Source of the DNA: an uncultured Bacteroides sp.
GTDB taxonomy: Bacteria; Bacteroidota; Bacteroidia; Bacteroidales; Bacteroidaceae
Length of the DNA stretch: 5,044 bases
Reading direction: 5' to 3'
Assembly (NCBI GenBank): GCA_900557355.1
Contig: USSR01000531.1
Location: 1 to 5,044 of the forward strand
The position numbers and the translations under genes are program-made. Shown here in pieces: positions 1-5,044 of this stretch; position 1 is the stretch's first letter; each line of letters opens with the position of its first letter. Below the pieces are notes generated by a model. That model ran no database searches and was not told the origin of the DNA. It was given only the letters and a program-made list of their open reading frames with translations.

Positions 1-701
1 GAAAGCTGGTGGTGGCTCCGGCGCTGACCGATTCTATTGCGGGCGCCAATCCGGTATTGACTCCGGTAGCTGGTCCTGAAGAGATGAACTTATGGAGTAT
101 GGCTGTCAAGGGTGGTTGGATTATGATCGTTCTTGGCCTGCTGTCCATTCTTTGTTTCTACATCTTGTTCGAACGCAACTATGTGATCAGGAAAGCCGGC
201 AAAGAGGACCCGATGTTCATGGATAAGATAAAGGATTATATCTTGGATGGAGAAATAAAAGCTGCCATAGCCTATTGCCGCAGCGTAAATACTCCGGCTG
301 CCCGTATGATTGAGAAAGGTATCAGCCGTTTGGGACGTCCGGTGAATGATGTGCAGGCTGCCATTGAGAATGTGGGAAATATTGAGGTAGCGAAACTGGA
401 AAAAGGATTGACGATTATGGCAACCATCTCCGGAGGTGCGCCGATGATTGGTTTCCTCGGTACGGTGACCGGTATGGTGCGTGCTTTTTACGAAATGGCC
501 AATGCAGGCAACAACATCGATATCACATTGCTTTCGGGCGGTATCTACGAAGCTATGATCACTACGGTAGGTGGCTTGATCGTGGGTATTATTGCGATGT
601 TTGCCTATAACTACCTCGTGACTCTGGTGGACGGCGTGGTGAATAAGATGGAGGCTAAGACCATGGCATTCATGGACCTCTTGAATGAACCCGCTTCCTA
701 A
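1..701 (+). CDS. exbB: ExbB/TolQ-family proton channel subunit (5' end outside window)
   Basis: Inner-membrane subunit that, with ExbD, forms the proton-driven motor energising a TonB/TolA-type transducer. Numbering from the GTG at position 9, the first membrane segment is about residues 35-54 (GGWIMIVLGLLSILCFYILF), followed by a cytoplasmic loop. The second is about 135-160, with the family signature GGAPMIGFLGTVTGM (142-156), and the third about 177-206, with YEAMITTVGGL. By comparison with E. coli ExbB, T152, E181 and T186 match the channel residues T148, E176 and T181, so the channel appears functional. The frame is open to the left edge (AAG CTG precede the GTG) and no ribosome binding site is visible. 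The true start is therefore probably upstream and GTG 9 is only a candidate. The stop is TAA at 699-701; exbD follows after 36 bp. TolQ is an equally fair name, because the two families cannot be separated by eye. Confidence 0.95.
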   Translation, partial: KLVVAPALTDSIAGANPVLTPVAGPEEMNLWSMAVKGGWIMIVLGLLSILCFYILFERNYVIRKAGKEDPMFMDKIKDYILDGEIKAAIAYCRSVNTPAARMIEKGISRLGRPVNDVQAAIENVGNIEVAKLEKGLTIMATISGGAPMIGFLGTVTGMVRAFYEMANAGNNIDITLLSGGIYEAMITTVGGLIVGIIAMFAYNYLVTLVDGVVNKMEAKTMAFMDLLNEPAS

Positions 702-728
702 GTAATTAATAATTAGTAATTAATAATT
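702..728. repeat. 13-bp direct repeat in the exbB-exbD spacer
   Basis: The 13-mer GTAATTAATAATT occurs at 702-714 and again, identically, at 716-728, separated by one A, giving a 14-bp period. Apart from one G per copy it is all A and T. It fills most of the 36-bp spacer and puts extra stop codons (TAG TAA, 714-719) in the reading frame that exbB and exbD share. It lacks the GC stem needed for an intrinsic terminator. Its function is unknown; it may simply be an AT-rich unstructured leader for exbD. Confidence 0.85.
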
Positions 729-737
729 GAACTAAGC

Positions 738-1151
738 GTGCTACAACGTAGAGCTAAAATATCGCCCAATTTCAGTATGGCATCCATGACGGACGTCATC
801 TTCCTGTTGCTGATCTTCTTTATGATCACGTCTACGGTTGTTTCGCCGAATGCTATCAAGGTGTTGCTTCCGCAGGGAAAACAGCAGACGTCGGCTAAGC
901 CCTTGACGCGGGTTATTATCGATAAGGACCTGAATTTTTACGCGGCGTTTGGAAATGATAAGGAGCAGGCGATTTCTTTGGAAGAATTGACTCCTTTCCT
1001 GCAATCGTGCGCTGCGAAAGAACCGGAAATGTATGTGGCGCTTTATGCTGATGAAGCTGTGCCTTACCGGGAAATCGTGAAAGTGCTGAATATTGCCAAT
1101 GAGAATAAGTTCAAGATGGTGCTGGCTACACGCCCGCCTGAAGGGAAATAA
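738..1151 (+). CDS. exbD: ExbD/TolR-family biopolymer transport protein
   Basis: Partner of ExbB in the proton-driven motor; a single-pass inner-membrane protein with a periplasmic domain. The 137 residues fit the family (about 130-145). A short basic cytoplasmic tail (LQRRAK) precedes one membrane segment at about 18-36 (TDVIFLLLIFFMITSTVV). D19 at its start matches the proton-carrying D25 of E. coli ExbD. An LP motif (L44-P45) follows the membrane segment. The periplasmic domain runs from about 56 to 132 and ends in the typical pattern MYVALYADEAVPYREIVKVL and then MVLATRP. GTG 738 is chosen because it is the only usual start codon between the in-frame TAA at 717-719 and Met14, and starting at Met14 would remove the cytoplasmic tail. 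There is no Shine-Dalgarno sequence ahead of it. TolR is an alternative name. Confidence 0.93.
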   Translation: MLQRRAKISPNFSMASMTDVIFLLLIFFMITSTVVSPNAIKVLLPQGKQQTSAKPLTRVIIDKDLNFYAAFGNDKEQAISLEELTPFLQSCAAKEPEMYVALYADEAVPYREIVKVLNIANENKFKMVLATRPPEGK

Positions 1152-1195
1152 ATGTACGATGGCTAAATTGTACATTGTAAATGGTTAAATCGTAA
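1152..1195 (+). other. Spacer tiled by three mini reading frames between exbD and tonB
   Basis: The 44 bp between the exbD stop and the tonB start are fully covered by short start-to-stop frames. ATG TAC GAT GGC TAA lies at 1152-1166 and directly abuts the exbD stop. A nine-codon frame plus stop (MAKLYIVNG) covers 1159-1188. ATG GTT AAA TCG TAA lies at 1181-1195 and directly abuts the tonB ATG at 1196. The hexamer TAAATG occurs at 1149, 1178 and 1193. This is seen directly in the sequence. A role in translation re-initiation is inference only, and the pattern may be a by-product of the short repeats here. Confidence 0.5.
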
Positions 1196-1199
1196 ATGG
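1167..1199. repeat. Degenerate short repeats ahead of tonB
   Basis: GTAAATGG occurs at 1177-1184 and 1192-1199, a 15-bp period, with the related TTAAATCG between the copies. ATTGTA occurs at 1167-1172 and 1174-1179. The second GTAAATGG copy contains the tonB start codon. The AT-rich tandem style resembles the spacer upstream of exbD, although the repeat unit is different. No GC-rich hairpin or Shine-Dalgarno sequence is present. Confidence 0.65.
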
Positions 1200-2029
1200 C
1201 AATGGTGAATCCGAAGAAGAAAGGCAAATATATAGGAATAGTAGGTGCGTTGCTGGTACATGTAGCGTTCATTCTCCTGTTGATACTGGTGGGCTTCGCT
1301 TTGCCGGAGCAGCAGGATGAAGACGGTATGCCGGTAATGCTGGGTGAAGTGCCCAATGCATTTGGAAGTGCTGACCCTTCCCTGGTAAAAGTGGATGTGA
1401 TGCCCGAGACCGTTGCTCCTAAAGTACAAGAGACGGTAGAACAGGAGATGCTTACACAGGAGGATGAAGAAACCGTTGTTATCAAGCCCAAAGCGGAACC
1501 TAAAAAGGAAGAAGTAAAGAAGAAGCCGGAAAAACCGGAGAAGACGGAAGCCGAGAAAGCGGAAGAAGCCCGGAAGTTGGCGGAAGCTAAAGCTGAGCGG
1601 GAACGCAGGGAGGCGGAAGAGGCTGCCCGCAAGAGGGTGGCAGGTGCCTTCGGAAAAGGAGCGCAAATGGGAAGCAAAGGTAAGACTGAGGGAACAGGTA
1701 TCCAGGGAAGTCCCACCGGAAATGCACCGGAAGGTGCGTCGAGCGGAACGGGAGGTTATGGAACTTTTGACCTCGGCGGACGTTCTATAGGACAAGGAGG
1801 TTTGCCGCGTCCGACATATAACGTACAGGACGAGGGCAGAGTGGTGGTTACGATTACTGTGAATCCTGCGGGATATGTAATTGCTACCAGCATCAACCGA
1901 CAGACCAATACCGTAAATCCTGCTTTGCGGAAAGCGGCTGAAGATGCTGCTAAGAAAGCGCGTTTCAATAAAGTAGAGGGCTTGAATAACCAGACAGGAA
2001 CGATAACATATTACTTTAATCTAAAATAA
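1196..2029 (+). CDS. tonB: TonB/TolA-like energy transducer
   Basis: Periplasm-spanning protein that takes energy from ExbB/ExbD to outer-membrane partners, in Bacteroidales typically TonB-dependent (SusC-like) transporters. It has 277 residues. After a basic tail (NPKKKGK) comes one membrane anchor at about 12-36, with H22 placed like the conserved histidine of TonB anchors. Residues 97-148 are rich in Lys, Glu, Pro and Ala (KPKAEPKKEEVKKKPEKPEK, then a charged helix-like stretch EARKLAEAKAERERREAEEA). Residues 149-203 are a Gly/Ser-rich linker. About 205-277 form a TonB C-terminal-like domain (PTYNVQDEGRVVVTITVNP ... TGTITYYFNLK). The long charged helix recalls TolA, so the label 'cell envelope integrity protein TolA' is possible. 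No tolB or pal lies on the visible side. ATG 1196 is the first start in frame after a TAA at 1193; ATG 1202 is an alternative. Confidence 0.88.
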   Translation: MAMVNPKKKGKYIGIVGALLVHVAFILLLILVGFALPEQQDEDGMPVMLGEVPNAFGSADPSLVKVDVMPETVAPKVQETVEQEMLTQEDEETVVIKPKAEPKKEEVKKKPEKPEKTEAEKAEEARKLAEAKAERERREAEEAARKRVAGAFGKGAQMGSKGKTEGTGIQGSPTGNAPEGASSGTGGYGTFDLGGRSIGQGGLPRPTYNVQDEGRVVVTITVNPAGYVIATSINRQTNTVNPALRKAAEDAAKKARFNKVEGLNNQTGTITYYFNLK

Positions 2030-2030
2030 T

Positions 2031-2036
2031 AAGGAG
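2031..2036 (+). promoter_or_regulatory. Shine-Dalgarno sequence for the DJ-1 family gene
   Basis: AAGGAG lies seven bases ahead of ATG 2044 and directly follows the tonB stop (TAA 2027-2029). It supports that start codon. It is the only strong purine-rich ribosome site seen ahead of any start in the window. Confidence 0.75.
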
Positions 2037-2043
2037 AACAATT

Positions 2044-2592
2044 ATGGGTACAGTTTATGTTTTTTTTGCAGACGGATTTGAAGAAGTGGAAGCTTTCACC
2101 TCTGTGGATGTAATGAGGCGTGCAGGGCTGAACGTGGAAATGATTACGGTGACTCCCGATGAGATAGTAACTGGTGCACATGATGTACCGGTGCTTTGCG
2201 ATAAGAATGTAGTGAACTGTGATTTTTATGACGCAGATTTAGTTCTTTTACCCGGTGGAATGCCTGGTGCAGCTACTTTGGAAAAGTGCCCGGAACTACG
2301 TAAACTGGTTTTAGACTTTGCAGAAAAGAATAAACCGATTGCTGCCATTTGTGCTGCTCCTATGATATTGGGTAAACTCGGCTTGCTGAAAGGCCGCAAG
2401 GCAACTTGCTATCCAGGCTTCGAACAATACCTGGAAGGTGCTGAATGTACCGGTGCTCCGGTGGAAAGAGACGGTAATATCATTACTGGAAAAGGACCGG
2501 GTGCTGCGATGGAATTTGCTCTGACGGTGGTAGATATGATGCTCGGAAAAGAGAAGGTACAGGAACTGAAAGAGGCAATGTGTGTTAATTGA
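2044..2592 (+). CDS. DJ-1/PfpI family protein (ThiJ/YajL-like)
   Basis: Cytoplasmic protein of the DJ-1 superfamily. Members have been described as oxidative-stress sensors, chaperones, or glyoxalase/deglycase-type enzymes; which applies here cannot be read from sequence. Its 182 residues are close to the length of human DJ-1 (189). Visible motifs are FADGFEEVEA near the N-terminus (E16 matches DJ-1 E18), then VLLPGGMPGA (67-76) and the nucleophile elbow IAAICAAP (99-106) with the reactive cysteine C103. GKGPGAAMEFAL (149-160) matches the GPG..(F/E)FAL block of DJ-1. The position of DJ-1 H126 is Y123 here. The gene starts 14 bp after tonB with a good Shine-Dalgarno sequence and ends 3 bp before ispD. 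Confident in the family; the specific activity is unknown. Names such as thiJ or yajL would be by similarity only. Confidence 0.93.
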   Translation: MGTVYVFFADGFEEVEAFTSVDVMRRAGLNVEMITVTPDEIVTGAHDVPVLCDKNVVNCDFYDADLVLLPGGMPGAATLEKCPELRKLVLDFAEKNKPIAAICAAPMILGKLGLLKGRKATCYPGFEQYLEGAECTGAPVERDGNIITGKGPGAAMEFALTVVDMMLGKEKVQELKEAMCVN

Positions 2593-2595
2593 TTT

Positions 2596-3270
2596 ATGGT
2601 TCAGTATGCTCTGATAGTTGCCGGTGGTAAAGGGTTGCGCATGGGAGGTGAACTTCCCAAACAATTTCTGCTTATAGGTGGAAAACCTGTTTTGATGCGT
2701 ACTTTGGAAGCCTTTTATTACTACAATCCGGAGATACATATAATATTAGTGCTCCCGCATAGTCAGCAGTCTTATTGGAAAGAGCTATGTGCGGAGCATT
2801 CTTTTTCTTTGCCGCATACAGTGGCGGACGGAGGTGAAACACGCTTCCATTCAGTAAAGAACGGATTGGCTCACGTTACTACTCCGGGATTGGTTGGTGT
2901 TCATGATGGGGTACGCCCGTTTGTTTCCCGGGAAGTCATAGCCCGCTGTTATGAACTGGCTGCTGAAAAAAAAGCGGTGATTCCCGTGACAGATGTGGTG
3001 GAGACTGTACGCCATCTTAAAGGAGAAGAAAGTGTGACCGTCAGCCGGGATGAGTATAAATTGGTACAGACTCCCCAGGTGTTTGATGCCGATTTACTGA
3101 AACAGGCCTATGAACAACCTTATACTTCTTTCTTTACGGATGACGCTTCTGTAGTGGAAGCGATGGGAGCATCTGTATACCTCGCGGCAGGTAATCGGGA
3201 AAACATTAAAATTACGACTCCCTTTGATTTGAAAATAGCCGCTGCTTTGTTGGATTCATGTTTGATTTAG
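2596..3270 (+). CDS. ispD: 2-C-methyl-D-erythritol 4-phosphate cytidylyltransferase
   Basis: Cytoplasmic enzyme of the MEP isoprenoid pathway. It joins MEP and CTP to give CDP-methylerythritol and pyrophosphate. Its 224 residues are close to the E. coli enzyme (236). The N-terminal nucleotide loop reads AGGKGLRM...LPKQF (9-24), with R15 and K22 matching the catalytic R20 and K27 of E. coli. VHDGVRP (102-108) carries D104 and R107, matching D106 and R109. PVTDVVETV (130-138), R151 and TPQVF (159-163) are the substrate-side motifs. TDDASVVE (181-188) and [10 protein letters not shown] (203-212) with K205 (E. coli K213) complete the family pattern. All key residues are present. ATG 2596 follows the previous stop by 3 bp with no Shine-Dalgarno sequence, suggesting translational coupling. 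The last 13 bases overlap recG. No ispF fusion is present. Confidence 0.96.
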   Translation: MVQYALIVAGGKGLRMGGELPKQFLLIGGKPVLMRTLEAFYYYNPEIHIILVLPHSQQSYWKELCAEHSFSLPHTVADGGETRFHSVKNGLAHVTTPGLVGVHDGVRPFVSREVIARCYELAAEKKAVIPVTDVVETVRHLKGEESVTVSRDEYKLVQTPQVFDADLLKQAYEQPYTSFFTDDASVVEAMGASVYLAAGNRENIKITTPFDLKIAAALLDSCLI

Positions 3271-5044
3271 CTTCTCGTGACATAAAATACCTGTCGGGTG
3301 TAGGGCCGCAACGTGCCTCAGAACTCAATAAGGAATTGAATATCTATTCCCTTCACGACTTATTGTATTATTTCCCCTATAAATATGTAGACCGTAGCCG
3401 TATCTATTATATCCATGAAATAGACGGTACGATGCCTTATATCCAGCTGAAAGGTGAAATCCTGGGCTTTGAGACGATTGGAGAAGGTAGGCAGCGCCGT
3501 CTGATTGCCCATTTCTCAGATGGTACGGGGATTGTGGATTTAGTCTGGTTTCAGGGAATTAAATTTCTCGTCGGTAAGTATAAGGTACATCAGGAATATA
3601 TTGTATTTGGTAAACCCAGCGTCTTCAACGGACGGATCAATATTGCTCATCCGGATATCGATAATGCTTCGGAGTTGAAGCTCTCGACAATGGGATTGCA
3701 ACCTTATTATAATACAACGGAGAAAATGAAGCGGAGTTCCCTCAATTCTCATGCAATTGAGAAGATGATGAGCGCCGTAGTGCAGCAACTCCACGAACCG
3801 TTGCCCGAAACGCTTTCTTCCGCTATATTGACAGAACATCATTTGATGCCGCTGACGGAAGCTTTGAGGAATATTCATTTTCCGGCAAATCCGGAACTGC
3901 TCCGTAAAGCGCAATATCGTTTGAAGTTTGAAGAACTTTTTTATGTACAGTTGAATATTCTCCGCTATGCAAAAGATAGGCAACGGAAATACCGTGGATA
4001 TGTATTTGAAACGGTGGGAGAGATATTCAATACTTTCTATGCCAAGAATCTGCCTTTCGAACTGACAGGTGCCCAGAAGCGTGTACTGAAAGAAATACGC
4101 CGGGATGTGGGCAGTGGTAAGCAAATGAACCGTCTGTTGCAGGGGGATGTAGGTAGTGGGAAAACGCTGGTGGCACTGATGAGTATGCTGATAGCGTTGG
4201 ATAATGGTTATCAGGCTTGTATGATGGCGCCTACCGAAATCCTGGCTAACCAGCATTTTGAAACAATCCGCGAGCTATTGTACGGAATGGATATACGTGT
4301 GGAATTGCTGACCGGCTCTGTGAAAGGAAAAAAGCGGGAAGCCATTCTCACCGGTCTGTTAACGGGAGATGTGCGAATACTGATCGGTACGCATGCCGTG
4401 ATAGAAGATACCGTGAATTTCTCTTCACTGGGATTGGTAGTGATAGATGAACAGCACCGTTTCGGTGTGGCACAACGCGCACGTTTATGGACTAAGAATG
4501 TGCAGCCGCCCCATGTGCTAGTCATGACAGCTACCCCTATTCCGCGTACGCTGGCCATGACATTATACGGTGATCTCGATGTCTCCGTCATTGATGAACT
4601 GCCGCCGGGACGTAAACCTATTGTGACTATTCATAAATATGATGCGCACCGTGTAAGCTTGTACCAATCCGTTCATAGACAGATTGCAGAGGGCAGACAG
4701 GTGTATATTGTATATCCTTTGATTAAGGAAAGTGAGAAAATAGACTTAAAGAATCTGGAAGAAGGCTACCTTCATATTTGTGAGGAATTCCCGGATTGTA
4801 GAGTCTGCAAAGTGCATGGCAAGATGAAAGCGGTTGAGAAAGATGCACAGATGCAGCTTTTTGTTTCGGGCGAAGCACAGATAATGGTAGCGACTACAGT
4901 GATTGAGGTAGGTGTAAATGTACCGAATGCTTCCGTGATGATTATTGAGAATGCAGAGCGCTTCGGGTTGTCGCAACTCCATCAGTTGCGTGGTCGTGTA
5001 GGTCGTGGAGCGGAACAGTCTTATTGTATTTTAGTGACCGGATA
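3258..5044 (+). CDS. recG: ATP-dependent DNA helicase RecG (3' end outside window)
   Basis: Branched-DNA helicase that reverses stalled replication forks and processes recombination intermediates. I translated 595 codons with no stop; the family is about 690-700 residues, so roughly the last 100 are missing. The N-terminus [20 protein letters not shown] is RecG-like and leads to the OB-fold wedge domain at about 58-132. The helicase core starts near 265 with FELTGAQKR. Motifs in order are Walker A GDVGSGKT (296-303), [11 protein letters not shown] (323-333), DEQHRFG (397-403), [11 protein letters not shown] (423-433), VHGKM (519-523), [13 protein letters not shown] (544-556) and the QLRGRVGRG arginine-finger motif (576-584). 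All are intact. ATG 3258 lies inside the end of ispD in another frame; the protein begins with the expected N-terminal sequence, which supports it. Expression probably depends on ispD translation. Confidence 0.97.
   Translation, partial: MFDLASRDIKYLSGVGPQRASELNKELNIYSLHDLLYYFPYKYVDRSRIYYIHEIDGTMPYIQLKGEILGFETIGEGRQRRLIAHFSDGTGIVDLVWFQGIKFLVGKYKVHQEYIVFGKPSVFNGRINIAHPDIDNASELKLSTMGLQPYYNTTEKMKRSSLNSHAIEKMMSAVVQQLHEPLPETLSSAILTEHHLMPLTEALRNIHFPANPELLRKAQYRLKFEELFYVQLNILRYAKDRQRKYRGYVFETVGEIFNTFYAKNLPFELTGAQKRVLKEIRRDVGSGKQMNRLLQGDVGSGKTLVALMSMLIALDNGYQACMMAPTEILANQHFETIRELLYGMDIRVELLTGSVKGKKREAILTGLLTGDVRILIGTHAVIEDTVNFSSLGLVVIDEQHRFGVAQRARLWTKNVQPPHVLVMTATPIPRTLAMTLYGDLDVSVIDELPPGRKPIVTIHKYDAHRVSLYQSVHRQIAEGRQVYIVYPLIKESEKIDLKNLEEGYLHICEEFPDCRVCKVHGKMKAVEKDAQMQLFVSGEAQIMVATTVIEVGVNVPNASVMIIENAERFGLSQLHQLRGRVGRGAEQSYCILVTG

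Noticed and set aside
9..11. GTG as the true exbB start
   Set aside because: The frame continues to the left edge and no ribosome site can be seen in the eight bases before it, so an upstream start outside the window is more likely.
1164..1171. TAAATTGT as a possible Bacteroides -7 promoter element (TAnnTTTG) before tonB
   Set aside because: It misses the last bases of the consensus and I found no TTTG at the -33 distance; the region is short and probably inside an operon.
741..1175. Antisense frame of 144 codons opposite exbD
   Set aside because: ExbD has a full family pattern with the key Asp, while the antisense product is Arg/His-rich with no recognisable motif.
1126..1795. Two overlapping antisense frames of 196 and 210 codons
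   Set aside because: They mirror the Lys/Glu-rich part of tonB, giving low-complexity Ser/Phe/Leu-rich translations; the + strand gene explains the bases.
2010..2030. Possible promoter or terminator at the tonB 3' end
   Set aside because: The sequence is only AT-rich. There is no GC stem with a T tract and no good TAnnTTTG match.
2060..2067. Run of eight T near the start of the DJ-1 gene, a possible phase-variable tract
   Set aside because: It encodes Val-Phe-Phe of the expected first beta strand and the frame is intact. One short run without strain comparison is not evidence of switching.
2311..2739. Antisense frame across the DJ-1/ispD junction
   Set aside because: Both sense genes have intact catalytic motifs through this stretch. 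No promoter or recognisable protein is seen on the - strand.
2966..2973. Run of eight A in ispD forming a slippery A AAA AAA heptamer
   Set aside because: It encodes Lys-Lys in a normal-length IspD, and I see no stimulatory hairpin or conserved alternative frame behind it.
3540..4256. Long antisense open frame (238 codons) on the - strand
   Set aside because: It lies entirely inside recG, whose helicase motifs and open frame are unambiguous. The antisense product shows no recognisable domain.

Overview
The window is one co-directional gene run on the + strand, with almost no non-coding DNA. It looks like the chromosome of a Bacteroides-type organism (order Bacteroidales). That assignment is inferred from the style of the proteins (a RecG beginning [20 protein letters not shown], an ExbB with the FERNYVIRKAGKEDP stretch), from AT-rich gene leaders that mostly lack a Shine-Dalgarno sequence, and from moderate GC content. 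No database search was possible.

Layout: 1-701 is the 3' part of an exbB/tolQ proton-channel gene entering from the left edge; 738-1151 is exbD/tolR; 1196-2029 is a TonB/TolA-like energy transducer; 2044-2592 is a DJ-1/PfpI (ThiJ/YajL-like) protein; 2596-3270 is ispD of the MEP isoprenoid pathway; 3258-5044 is recG, which runs off the right edge still open. RecG shares 13 bp with the end of ispD. Gaps between genes are 36, 44, 14 and 3 bp, then the overlap, so all six genes are probably co-transcribed. No convincing promoter or terminator is visible.

The first three genes form a complete inner-membrane energising complex: ExbB and ExbD use the proton motive force, and the TonB/TolA-like protein carries that energy across the periplasm to the outer membrane. 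The last three are housekeeping genes for stress or protein quality control, isoprenoid precursor synthesis and DNA fork repair. Nothing links them functionally to the Ton complex except position.

The genes themselves are ordinary. The most unusual parts are the two spacers inside the Ton module. One is a 13-bp AT-only-but-for-one-G tandem repeat. The other is completely tiled by three tiny stop/start reading frames that end exactly at the tonB start codon. The transducer is also a TonB/TolA hybrid in its composition. I see no mobile element, CRISPR array, RNA gene or defence system here.
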